Shown: piece after piece, positions 25,998-34,584 of the stretch | Position numbering within the stretch: position 1 is the stretch's first letter | Layout of the letters: each line of letters starts with the position of its first letter | Assembly (NCBI RefSeq): GCF_003388735.1 | Contig: NZ_QUBQ01000005.1 | Location: forward strand, 288,885-352,884 | Length of the DNA: 64,000 bases | Source: Paenibacillus paeoniae | Lineage (GTDB): Bacteria; Bacillota; Bacilli; Paenibacillales; Paenibacillaceae | Direction of reading: 5' to 3' | The notes under the pieces: generated by a model | The model's input: only the letters and a program-made list of their open reading frames with translations | Told to the model about the DNA's origin: nothing | The model's database searches: none | Translations under genes and position numbers: made by a program

Positions 25998-28708
25998 TGG
26001 GAAGAGTGGAAGAGGAGATGTTAAATGGCCGAGGGGATGATGGGATGGTGGGCAGCCCTGCGGGAGTGAAGTCTTTGCAGGACGGTCGTACCCAACCGCT
26101 TGTGGCTTATGATCGGCATAGTTGGATCATTCGCGGTCAGCGAGTGTTCATTCGCTCGGCAGCCGTTCACTATTATAGATTAACGCGCGGAGAGTGGGTC
26201 GAGCTGCTGGATAAGGTCAAGCAGGCCGGCTGCAATACGGTGGAAACCTATATTCCTTGGAATTGGCATGAAGAGACTCCAGGGAAGTGGGATTTCAGCG
26301 GGGATAAGGACTTGGAGCATTTCCTCGACTTATGTGCCGAGCGCGGCCTGTATGCTATTGTTCGTCCCGGACCGTATATCTGTGCGGAGTGGGACTTCGG
26401 AGGATTGCCATGGTGGTTGTCGGCAGAGGAAGGAATTCAGTATCGTACGATGAATGATCGTTTTCTGAGCCATGTAGATCGGTATTGGGACGAGATCGTC
26501 CCTCGACTTGCCAGACATCAGATTACTGCTGGCGGGACTGTCATTATGGTACAGGTCGAAAATGAATTTCAGGCATACGGCAAGCCTGATCAGGCTTACA
26601 TGGAATATTTGCGGGACGGCTTGCTTGCACGAGGCATTGATGTTCCCCTGGTCACTTGCTACGGCGGGGTAGAGGGAGCGGTGGAATTCCGCAACTTCTG
26701 GTCCGGAGCGGATACTCATGCCCGCATTCTGGAGCAACGATTCACTGATCAGCCCAAGGGAGTCATGGAATTCTGGATCGGCTGGTTTGAGAAATGGGGC
26801 GGGGCGAAGGCAAGCCAGAAGAGTGCGCCGCAGTTGGAGAGAGCTTGCTATGAGCTGCTGCAGGCGGGTTTTACGGCGATCAATTATTATATGTTTTTCG
26901 GGGGAACGAACTTCGACCATTGGGGGGGCCGCACGATTGGCGAAGATACGTACATGATTACATCGTATGACTACGATGCTCCGCTGACCGAATATTTGGA
27001 GCCTACTCCCAAATACAAGACTCTTCAACGGTTCCATGGTTTTGTGAATTGGCTGGAGCCTGTGCTTACAGAGGCGGAGAATTGCGCTTGCGATATCCCG
27101 CTGTCGAAATCGTTGTCCGGCAGGACGCTCCATCATAAGGACGGGACCCTGCATTTCATGACCAATCTTGGTGGTGAGCGATACAGCGGCCAGGCTATCT
27201 TCGGTGACTTGCCGGTAATGGCGGATTATACAGTAGAAGGGGACGGAATGCTTCCCGTCGTAACAGGAGTTGCCGCTTGTGGGACGCCATCTGGCGGGAG
27301 CATCATCATTGATGCGTTGACAGGCTTTACGACTGGCATCCACGAAGGACGCGGCATCATCTATCATGAGCTTGGACAACGTTCCTCTCTGGTGCTGAAC
27401 ATGAACGGTCTGCAAGAATATGAGTTGGACTGCCCGCTCCCGCTGCAAGTGAAGAGATTGGATGGGGGCCATCTGCATATCAGGCTATTCCATGGCAGCG
27501 AGCCGCGGACCATTACCATTCGCAGCGAGGGAGAAGTGCTGCTGCAACTGACCGTTACTCATCGTGAAGCTGTGGAGGCAGCAGGCGTGCAGAATATGGG
27601 GAGAGAGTTTATTCCTTCCCAGCCGGAATTGGAAGACTGGCAATATGCGGAGGAGAACCCGGACGATTACAGGGGAGAAGGCAAGTCGGCTCATGCTCCA
27701 CTCGATTTCAGCACATTCGGCAAGTGGAGCGGGCATTTGCTGTATGAGACAAAGTTTGACGCGGACTTAGCAGGCAATCGGACGCTGCTGCTTCCCCGTC
27801 TCGAAGATCCTGCGCAAGTATTTATCAATAGCTTGTATGTCGGAGGAACTGATGAGATCGGCGCCGCTGCGCTGGATGTTCCTGTTCAGAAGGGGAGCAA
27901 CCTGCTGCAAATCTGGTCTCAGAACATGGGAAGATACAACTTTACAGCGACACTTGGCGAGCCCAAGGGGCTGAGCGAAGCGCCTGCGCTGGATGGCCGC
28001 CGTATCTGTATGCTGAAGGGCTGGCAGGTGGATGGCGCCGGCCGCAGCCATTCTTTGCTGCGACTTCCAGAGATCGAGGGGCGTATTGGCCTCTTCAAGT
28101 CCTGGCATAACGAGCAAGGATATGATCGCGCCGTTATCGTTGGTTATGGCTTGTCTCGACTGAGTCTTAACGGACGCCAGGTTCCGCTATGCCTGCAGAA
28201 CGATTCGGCATGGAACCGTGATGATGCACCGTACGGCGTAGCCGATGCCAGCGAGCTGCTGCAAGCGGGGGAGAATAGGCTGGAACTGGACGCTGCAGGA
28301 CTGTCTTCGATTCCGAAGCTGAACCTGTATGTGTACCATAGCTCGCAGGCGCTGGGTTCATGGACGACGATGCCAGCCGCTCTGCCTGAGCGGGTGCGGG
28401 AATGGTCGGCTATGCCTGCCCTGCGGGAGCCGAGCACTGAGCTGGAACATTATCCGCGCTGGTGGCGGTCGGGCTTCCGCTGGAGAGGAAGCGACGCTTC
28501 ACAAGGAGGCTGCAAGCTGAAGTTATCCCTTGACGGCATGACGAAAGGAGCCGTGTGGGTGAACGGCTTCTGCATTGGCCGGTATTGGGGGATCGGACCG
28601 CAGGAAGACTACAAAATTCCGGCCGATAAGCTGCGAGAGCATAATGAGCTGCTCATCTTCGATGAGCTTGGCGCAGCGCCCCGGCAGGTTCGTCTGATCG
28701 CGTGGTAG
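25997..28708 (+). CDS. Beta-galactosidase-type glycoside hydrolase family 35
   Basis: This 903-residue protein has a GH35 TIM barrel beginning about residue 35 (the family block RSAAVHYYRL; ETYIPWNWHE). The proposed acid/base glutamate lies in QVENEFQAYG near residue 190, and the nucleophile in MEFWIGWFEKWGG near 258. Beta-sandwich domains follow, including C-terminal jelly rolls (VWVNGFCIGRYW). No signal peptide is visible, so it is cytosolic. The ATG overlaps the GH88 stop (TGATG), with GGGAGG 9 nt upstream. The first 30 or so residues are unlike the family, and a start near 26018 is possible. In this locus it may remove beta-linked galactose or a related residue from imported oligosaccharides. 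Confidence 0.9.
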   Translation: MGRVEEEMLNGRGDDGMVGSPAGVKSLQDGRTQPLVAYDRHSWIIRGQRVFIRSAAVHYYRLTRGEWVELLDKVKQAGCNTVETYIPWNWHEETPGKWDFSGDKDLEHFLDLCAERGLYAIVRPGPYICAEWDFGGLPWWLSAEEGIQYRTMNDRFLSHVDRYWDEIVPRLARHQITAGGTVIMVQVENEFQAYGKPDQAYMEYLRDGLLARGIDVPLVTCYGGVEGAVEFRNFWSGADTHARILEQRFTDQPKGVMEFWIGWFEKWGGAKASQKSAPQLERACYELLQAGFTAINYYMFFGGTNFDHWGGRTIGEDTYMITSYDYDAPLTEYLEPTPKYKTLQRFHGFVNWLEPVLTEAENCACDIPLSKSLSGRTLHHKDGTLHFMTNLGGERYSGQAIFGDLPVMADYTVEGDGMLPVVTGVAACGTPSGGSIIIDALTGFTTGIHEGRGIIYHELGQRSSLVLNMNGLQEYELDCPLPLQVKRLDGGHLHIRLFHGSEPRTITIRSEGEVLLQLTVTHREAVEAAGVQNMGREFIPSQPELEDWQYAEENPDDYRGEGKSAHAPLDFSTFGKWSGHLLYETKFDADLAGNRTLLLPRLEDPAQVFINSLYVGGTDEIGAAALDVPVQKGSNLLQIWSQNMGRYNFTATLGEPKGLSEAPALDGRRICMLKGWQVDGAGRSHSLLRLPEIEGRIGLFKSWHNEQGYDRAVIVGYGLSRLSLNGRQVPLCLQNDSAWNRDDAPYGVADASELLQAGENRLELDAAGLSSIPKLNLYVYHSSQALGSWTTMPAALPERVREWSAMPALREPSTELEHYPRWWRSGFRWRGSDASQGGCKLKLSLDGMTKGAVWVNGFCIGRYWGIGPQEDYKIPADKLREHNELLIFDELGAAPRQVRLIAW

Positions 28709-28744
28709 TTTGACTGCAAACGCTAGGATGAGAATAGGAGATAG

Positions 28745-28800
28745 GCTAACGTACGCCGATGGAGAAAGCATCCATTCCGGTGTGCGTTAGCTTGCTTTTG
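28745..28800 (+). terminator. Terminator after GH35
   Basis: GCTAACGTACGCCG (28745-28758) pairs with CGGTGTGCGTTAGC (28778-28791) with one mismatch and one G-U pair, followed by TTGCTTTT. Confidence 0.8.
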
Positions 28801-28801
28801 G

Positions 28802-28864
28802 ATAAAAATTAGCACATCAAAGTCAAAAATAGACACTCCATTAGAATAGAGTACGGGGTATAGT
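28802..28864 (+). promoter_or_regulatory. Activator box 5 and promoter of the PL8 gene
   Basis: A degenerate first half-site (from 28802), GCAC at 28812 and the second half-site GTCAAAAATA (from 28822) are followed by the -10 TATAGT (28859-28864), again 47 nt after the G of GCAC. No -35 consensus. Confidence 0.7.
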
Positions 28865-28880
28865 AATCACAATTACATTT

Positions 28881-28896
28881 ATGGTAGCGCTTACAT
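28881..28896. promoter_or_regulatory. cre site (catabolite repression)
   Basis: ATGGTAGCGCTTACAT matches the CcpA cre consensus at all but one position. It lies about 20 nt downstream of the -10 and would block transcription from the PL8 promoter when preferred carbon is present. Confidence 0.65.
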
Positions 28897-28944
28897 TTTA
28901 ATTGACATGTACAGGGCACGTATCTGACAGGAGGGAATAGAAGG

Positions 28945-31836
28945 ATGAGATCATGGTTGCGTTATGCCGCTTGCATTCTACTATCGATTGCGTTGATGAC
29001 AGCTGGTCTTCCGGCAAAGGAACAATCATTAGTGAGTGCGTCGGCAGGGGATGTGCAGAATGGAAGCTTTGAGACGGCGCAAGCCGCAAGCGGGTATTGG
29101 ACGGGGTTGCAGCCTGCCTTCTGGAGTCACTGGGTTCCAGCCGGAGCGCCTGCTCTTTCATTGGATTCAACCGTTTTTTATGAGGGAACCCGCTCACTCA
29201 AAATCAGCTCGGTCGCCACCGCGCGAGCAGATGTGCTGCAGACGGTTGAAGTAACGCCGGGCGAGAATTACACGCTGAGAGGATGGATCAAGACAGAAGC
29301 GCTGCAATCGGGCTTATCGTATGGGGGAGCCTTTATACGGACGCAATATTTGAACAGCGCCAATGTTAAAATCAGTGATGGCCCATCCTCTGTGCCTATA
29401 AAGGGAACGACCGCCTGGTCGGAACAGACCTTGCAGCTAGTCATACCTGCTAATGTCACGCGGGTCAAAATTGAATTATTTTATGAAAGTGCAACAGGAT
29501 CCGCCTGGTTTGATGCGATCTCAATCAGCACCGGTACGATCCAGCCGCCTGTCGATCCCTCCTTATTTCAGGCCTTGCGGGACAAACGGCTGCTGCAATT
29601 AACTGGCAATGGCCGTTATCAGCCTGCCGACATGGATATGAATGCTGCCATTATGGCTGTGGCGAACAGGGTCAGCAATAGCAGCGCAAGCGGGTATTGG
29701 GACACGCTGAACAAGCAAAGCGGGCGCAGCTTTCTATGGAGCGACCTGTCCAGCACGGCTGAATCTTCTCATGTAACGGGGGCATATGGACGTTTAAAAG
29801 AGATGGCATTGGCGTACGCGACAGAGGGTTCACCCCTTCGCGGCAATGAAACGCTGCTCCAGGATCTGATCCATGCTCTTGATTGGATGAATGTGAATCG
29901 CTACAACGAGACAACTTCCGTCTATAAAAACTGGTGGGACTGGGAGATCGGCTCGCCCCAGCATTTGAATGATATTGTGGTGCTGCTGTTTGACCGTCTG
30001 ACCTCGGTACAGGTCGGCAATTACAATAGAGCGATTGACCGCTTTGTTCCCGATCCCTCCCGCAGAACAGTGCAGCCTGCCCTGCAGGAATCGGGGGCCA
30101 ATCTGGCGGATAAGTCTTTTGTTGTCGTATTGAGAGGAGCAACGGGGTTGTCCGCTGCCAAGCTCAATCAGGGAAGGGATGCGCTCAGTCCTGTGTTCCG
30201 TTATGTGACACAAGGCGATGGCTTTTATAGGGACGGCTCGTTCGTCCAACACGGCTATATTGCTTATACAGGAAGCTACGGTACTGTACTGCTGGATCGG
30301 CTTGCCGATATGTTCGATCTGCTGCATCAATCTCCCTGGATGCCAACCGATCCGCAAGCGGGCAATGTGTATCGCTGGATCGAGGACTCCTTTGAGCCTT
30401 TAATGGTTAAAGGCGCAATGATGGATATGGTGCGAGGCCGCGCGACCTCACGTGAGTCATCCACCGATCATACGACCGGACGCGGAGCTATTCGCAGCAT
30501 TCTTCGGTTGGCCCAAGCCGCTCCAGTTATTGAAGGGGATCGCATGAAGTCTGCTGCGAAGAGCTGGCTTCTGCAAGATACCTCCTTCGATAACTACTAC
30601 GTCGGCTTAAGCGTATACGATATCGATATCATCAAAGGTTTGCTGCAGGATCAAGCGGTTTTGCCGCGAGCGGAATTAAGCAAGTACCATGTGTTTGCCG
30701 GAATGGATCGCATCGTTCATTCGCGTCCCGGTTTTGCCATGGGAATCAGCATGTCCTCCAATCGAATTGCAAGCTATGAATACGGCAACGGCGAGAATAA
30801 GAAGCCTTGGCATACAGGCAACGGAATGACCTATTTGTACAATGACGATCTGCTGCAATATAGCGACGGTTATTGGGCTACTGCAGATATGCTGCGGCTG
30901 CCTGGCACGACAACGGATCATGCACAAGCCCCATTAGCGGACTGGAACTATTATTTCAGCTCCAAACCGTGGGTTGGCGGTGCTTCCCTGGAGGGGCTGT
31001 ACGGGGCTGCAGGTATGGAGCTTGATATGCAGAACAGCACGCTAACAGGCAAGAAATCATGGTTCTTCTTCGATAATGAAATCGTCGCTTTAGGCACGGG
31101 CATTACAGGCGGGGACGGACGTAAGGTGGAAACGATTGTAGAAAACCGCAAGGTGCAAAGCGGTGGTCAAGCCCTGACGGTCAACGGAGTGGCGCAACCT
31201 GCACAAGCGGGCTGGAATTCGGCTTTGTCCGATGTGAATTGGGCGCATCTGAGCGGTGACGGCAAAGGGGACATCGGCTATTACTTCCCGAGGCCGGCGC
31301 AGCTTCAAGGGATGCGTGAGGCACGTACGGGCACTTGGAGTGAAGTGAACAATGGTGGCTCGACGATCCCTGTTACGAGAGAATATGTCAGCCTGGCCTT
31401 TCAGCATGGCGTCAATCCTAATATCGGTTTCTATTCTTATGTCCTGCTGCCTAATGCTGATGCAGCAACGACGCAGAGCTACAGCGAATCACCTGATATT
31501 ACGGTGCTCAGCAACGGTACGAGCGTACAGTCTGTCAGGGAGCATACGCTTGGCATTACAGCTATTAACTACTGGGCATCGGCTGTCGTAGACGGAATTG
31601 CGTCCAAGCAGCCGGCTTCCGTAGTCGTGAAGGAGACGGATACCGAGCTTGTCATAGCTGTAGCTGATCCAACACAGCGCCAATCGGCGATTGCAATGGA
31701 GCTGAATCGAACGGGGTGGACACTGGCTTCAGCGGATTCAACTGTGACTGTGCAGCAAGTGTCGCCGTCTATAAAACTGACAGTCAATGTGGCCGGAGCC
31801 AAAGGCGGGACGCATACGATCAGGTTTACAAAGTAA
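28945..31836 (+). CDS. Secreted polysaccharide lyase family 8 (hyaluronate/chondroitin AC/xanthan lyase type)
   Basis: This 963-residue secreted enzyme cleaves uronate polymers by beta-elimination. A signal peptide covers about 1-32. A carbohydrate-binding-like beta-sandwich follows (about 35-200: NGSFETAQAASGYW, TARADVLQTVEVTPGENY). The alpha-toroid catalytic domain carries the PL8 residues: N/W patch NWWDWEIGSP near 328, the catalytic His and Tyr in DGSFVQHGYIAYTGSYG near 425-440, and the arginine in VRGRATSR. C-terminal beta-sandwiches complete it. The ATG lies behind ACAGGAGGGA. Its own activator box and cre site precede it. GAG-active and xanthan-active PL8 enzymes share these residues, so the substrate is not settled. 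Confidence 0.92.
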   Translation: MRSWLRYAACILLSIALMTAGLPAKEQSLVSASAGDVQNGSFETAQAASGYWTGLQPAFWSHWVPAGAPALSLDSTVFYEGTRSLKISSVATARADVLQTVEVTPGENYTLRGWIKTEALQSGLSYGGAFIRTQYLNSANVKISDGPSSVPIKGTTAWSEQTLQLVIPANVTRVKIELFYESATGSAWFDAISISTGTIQPPVDPSLFQALRDKRLLQLTGNGRYQPADMDMNAAIMAVANRVSNSSASGYWDTLNKQSGRSFLWSDLSSTAESSHVTGAYGRLKEMALAYATEGSPLRGNETLLQDLIHALDWMNVNRYNETTSVYKNWWDWEIGSPQHLNDIVVLLFDRLTSVQVGNYNRAIDRFVPDPSRRTVQPALQESGANLADKSFVVVLRGATGLSAAKLNQGRDALSPVFRYVTQGDGFYRDGSFVQHGYIAYTGSYGTVLLDRLADMFDLLHQSPWMPTDPQAGNVYRWIEDSFEPLMVKGAMMDMVRGRATSRESSTDHTTGRGAIRSILRLAQAAPVIEGDRMKSAAKSWLLQDTSFDNYYVGLSVYDIDIIKGLLQDQAVLPRAELSKYHVFAGMDRIVHSRPGFAMGISMSSNRIASYEYGNGENKKPWHTGNGMTYLYNDDLLQYSDGYWATADMLRLPGTTTDHAQAPLADWNYYFSSKPWVGGASLEGLYGAAGMELDMQNSTLTGKKSWFFFDNEIVALGTGITGGDGRKVETIVENRKVQSGGQALTVNGVAQPAQAGWNSALSDVNWAHLSGDGKGDIGYYFPRPAQLQGMREARTGTWSEVNNGGSTIPVTREYVSLAFQHGVNPNIGFYSYVLLPNADAATTQSYSESPDITVLSNGTSVQSVREHTLGITAINYWASAVVDGIASKQPASVVVKETDTELVIAVADPTQRQSAIAMELNRTGWTLASADSTVTVQQVSPSIKLTVNVAGAKGGTHTIRFTK

Positions 31837-31886
31837 TTAAAACAAGGAAGAGTGGAGTGGATGCAGGCAGAGGCTGTCTCAAAAGG

Positions 31887-32210
31887 CGGGATAGCCTCAC
31901 GTACTAATTGTGCCAGAGGGCAATATTCGAAATAGTATCGCCACACACCACTAAATGAGCCAATCAGGCCAAACCGCCGAAATAGCCTCGCCACACTAAA
32001 TGAGCATATGAGGCCCAATCGCGGAAATAGCCTCGCCACACTATATAGCCACTAATCGTGTCAGAGGGGGAGAAATCCTAACATAGTTGTGCAGGGCAAC
32101 ACTAAATGCTTGGAATCGCCCCCAAAGGTGAAACAGTAGTGTCACACGCTACTAATTGTGCAAAAAATTTTATGCGCAAAAATAGTAGTGGTGCGACAGC
32201 TAGGGGTTGC
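31887..32210. repeat. Degenerate tandem repeat array, period about 46-57 bp
   Basis: Six or seven imperfect units share a core like GAAATAGTATCGCCACAC followed by ACTAAATGAG or ACTAATTGTG. Clear copies begin near 31929, 31978, 32024, 32130 and 32178. The unit at 31929 and that at 32130 align over about 30 bp. The 432-nt interval between PL8 and the CobW gene contains no gene. Confidence 0.7.
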
Positions 32211-32231
32211 TATTCTTTCAAACGCGCCTTA

Positions 32232-32252
32232 TAATCGTAAACATTACGATTA
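32232..32252. promoter_or_regulatory. Zur box
   Basis: TAATCGTAA, a 3-nt spacer ACA and TTACGATTA form a perfect 9-3-9 inverted repeat nearly identical to the Bacillus Zur operator. It abuts the ribosome binding site of the CobW gene, so zinc-loaded Zur should repress that gene. Confidence 0.88.
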
Positions 32253-32268
32253 AGGAGAGTGCAATAAA

Positions 32269-33486
32269 ATGAATCACGAACAATCGACCCCTCATAAAGA
32301 ACGGAAGCTGCCAGTGACGGTGTTGAGCGGCTATTTGGGCTCGGGCAAAACGACAGTGCTTAATCATGTCTTGAACAATAGGGAAGGCTTGCGTGTGGCG
32401 GTTATCGTCAATGATTTGAGCGAGGTGAACATCGATGCCAGTCTGGTCCGGGGCGGCAGCGGGCTCAGCCGGACAGAAGAAAAGCTGGTGGAAATGTCCA
32501 ATGGCTGCATCTGCTGCACGCTGCGCGACGACTTGCTGCAGGAGGTTGAGCGACTGGCGAAGGAGGGACGTTTCGATTACATCTTGATCGAATCTACAGG
32601 AGTAGGAGAGCCGGTACCCGTCGCACAAACCTTTACTTACATCGACGAAGAGCTAGGCATTGATCTCTCGCAATATTGCCAGCTCGACTGCATGGTTACG
32701 GTCGTAGATGCGTATCGGTTCTGGCATGATTTCTCCTCTGGGCAGTCGCTGCTGGATCGCAATGAGGCTGTAGGCGATGAGGATACTCGTGACGTGGTAG
32801 ATTTGCTTATGGATCAGATCGAATTTTGTGATGTGCTTCTGCTCAATAAATGCGACTTGGTCGAAGAAGAGGAGCTTGCAGAGCTGGAGGGCATTCTGCG
32901 CAAGCTTCAGCCAAGAGCGCGAATTATCCGTACGGAGCAAGGGCGCGTGAAGCCATCCGACATTCTGCATACAGGGTTGTTTAACTTTGAAGAGGCCAGC
33001 GTATCGGCAGGTTGGATGAAGGAGCTGGCGAAGCCCGCGCATACGCCGGAGACAGAGGAATATGGCATTTCCTCCTTTGTCTATGAACGAGCAAGACCGT
33101 TCCATCCGACCCGTCTAATGGGCTGGATGGAGAATTGGTCGCCTGATGTCGTTCGGGCGAAAGGTATCGTGTGGCTGGCTACGCGCAATGAACTGGCGCA
33201 GAGCTTAAGCCAAGCAGGACCATCCGTCCAGTTTGGCCCCTCGGGCTACTGGGTCGCGGCGCTGCCGGCAGCGGAGCAGAAGGCCATTCTGCTGGAGGAG
33301 CCTGATCTTGCAAGGCAGTGGCATTCGGAGTATGGGGATCGGGTCAATAAGCTTGTATTTATCGGTATTAGCATGGACCGAGAGGGGATTATTGCTGGCC
33401 TTGACGCTTGCCTGTTAACGGAGCAGGAGATGGGGATGAACTGGGCGACGTTCGTTGATCCGATGCCGAATGTGTTCGCACAATAG
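32269..33486 (+). CDS. CobW/COG0523-family GTPase, zinc-regulated metallochaperone (YciC-like)
   Basis: This 405-residue P-loop GTPase has Walker A GYLGSGKTT at residues 21-29, the metal-binding C80-I-C82-C83 motif followed by TLRDDLL, the ESTGVGEP switch region, NKCD for guanine recognition and a C-terminal CobW_C domain. COG0523 proteins under Zur control (YciC/ZNG1 group) are thought to deliver zinc to client enzymes under zinc limitation. A Zur box lies immediately upstream, which strongly supports this role over cobalt or nitrile hydratase functions. The ATG follows AAGGAGAG. The methionine transporter genes follow after about 90 nt without a clear terminator. Confidence 0.92.
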   Translation: MNHEQSTPHKERKLPVTVLSGYLGSGKTTVLNHVLNNREGLRVAVIVNDLSEVNIDASLVRGGSGLSRTEEKLVEMSNGCICCTLRDDLLQEVERLAKEGRFDYILIESTGVGEPVPVAQTFTYIDEELGIDLSQYCQLDCMVTVVDAYRFWHDFSSGQSLLDRNEAVGDEDTRDVVDLLMDQIEFCDVLLLNKCDLVEEEELAELEGILRKLQPRARIIRTEQGRVKPSDILHTGLFNFEEASVSAGWMKELAKPAHTPETEEYGISSFVYERARPFHPTRLMGWMENWSPDVVRAKGIVWLATRNELAQSLSQAGPSVQFGPSGYWVAALPAAEQKAILLEEPDLARQWHSEYGDRVNKLVFIGISMDREGIIAGLDACLLTEQEMGMNWATFVDPMPNVFAQ

Positions 33487-33576
33487 GCAGAAATCAGTCC
33501 AATAAATAAAGGATGCATAGTTTTTCCTCATAATCAAAAAATAGGATCAGCGAAGCGGTTAAGGAGAGTGTTTTCA

Positions 33577-34584
33577 CTGATTGATCTCATCGACATCGAG
33601 AAGGTATACCAGACCGGCAAAAAGTCATCCTTTATCGCTCTGCGCGGCATTAACCTGAAGGTGGATAAGGGAGAGATATTCGGCGTAATCGGCCGGTCAG
33701 GAGCCGGCAAGAGTACGCTGCTTCGAAGCGTGAACCTGTTGGAGCGACCTACCGGGGGTACCGTCATCGTCGGAGGTGATAAGCTGATGGCGCTTGGCGA
33801 GAAGCAGCTGCAGGAGAAGAGGAAGCGGATCGGGATGATCTTCCAGCACTTCAACCTGTTGACCACAGTAACCGTGAGAGACAATATCGCCTTTCCACTC
33901 CGTATCGCGAAGATCAGCACAAACCAAATGAAGGCGCGAGTTGACGAACTGCTGGAGCTTGTCGGGCTAACGGAATACCAGCATCATTACCCCAAACAAT
34001 TGTCCGGCGGGCAGAAGCAGCGCGTCGGCATAGCCAGAGCGCTGGCGAATGATCCCGAGGTGCTGCTCTGCGACGAGGCGACATCGGCGCTCGATCCGCA
34101 GACGACAGAGGGCATATTGACGTTGTTGAGGGAGATCAATCGCAAGATGGGCATCACTATTCTGCTTATTACACATGAGATGGGCGTCATCCGCTCGGTA
34201 TGCGACCGCGTTGCCGTCATGGATCATGGACAAATTGTGGAGAGCGGAACGGTGCTGGATGTCTTTCTCCATCCGAAGAACAAGATCACCAGAGAGTTCG
34301 TCAGCGAGGTGTCCGATACGTTCGGCAGTGAAGCGGTCGGAGCTTATCAGGTAAAGGGGCAAATGGTGCGCATACACTTTCGGGGGGATCAGACGTATGA
34401 GCCAGTGTTATATGAGACGGTTCGCAGAACGAATGCTACGTTTGCCATCCTTCAGGGTACTGTATCCAAAATGAAAGATGTTCCGTACGGCCAGTTGATT
34501 GTAGAGCTGAGAGGCAGCGATGCCGAGGTCAATCGCATTGTTGAAGAATTAGGCGAGCAGGGACTTGAGGTGAGCAGGCTATGA
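33577..34584 (+). CDS. metN: Methionine ABC transporter ATP-binding protein
   Basis: This ATPase of about 335 residues energises D/L-methionine uptake. It shows Walker A GRSGAGKST, the signature LSGGQKQRVGIARAL, Walker B LLCDEATSALD, the H-loop LITHE, and the C-terminal NIL (ACT-like) domain from about residue 260 that senses methionine in MetN. The start is unusual. AAGGAG at 33561-33566 is 1 nt from an in-frame GTG (33568) but 10 nt from a CTG (33577), which opens LIDLIDIEKVY, so I favour the CTG. The stop overlaps metI by 4 nt. No S-box or T-box leader is visible in the short upstream gap. Confidence 0.93.
   Translation: MIDLIDIEKVYQTGKKSSFIALRGINLKVDKGEIFGVIGRSGAGKSTLLRSVNLLERPTGGTVIVGGDKLMALGEKQLQEKRKRIGMIFQHFNLLTTVTVRDNIAFPLRIAKISTNQMKARVDELLELVGLTEYQHHYPKQLSGGQKQRVGIARALANDPEVLLCDEATSALDPQTTEGILTLLREINRKMGITILLITHEMGVIRSVCDRVAVMDHGQIVESGTVLDVFLHPKNKITREFVSEVSDTFGSEAVGAYQVKGQMVRIHFRGDQTYEPVLYETVRRTNATFAILQGTVSKMKDVPYGQLIVELRGSDAEVNRIVEELGEQGLEVSRL

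Noticed and set aside
26330..27478. Long minus-strand frame antisense to GH35
   Set aside because: The GH35 catalytic motifs lie on the other strand; the frame shows no known motif.
31887..32210. CRISPR array
   Set aside because: The repeats are degenerate with no constant unit, unique spacers are absent and no cas genes are nearby.
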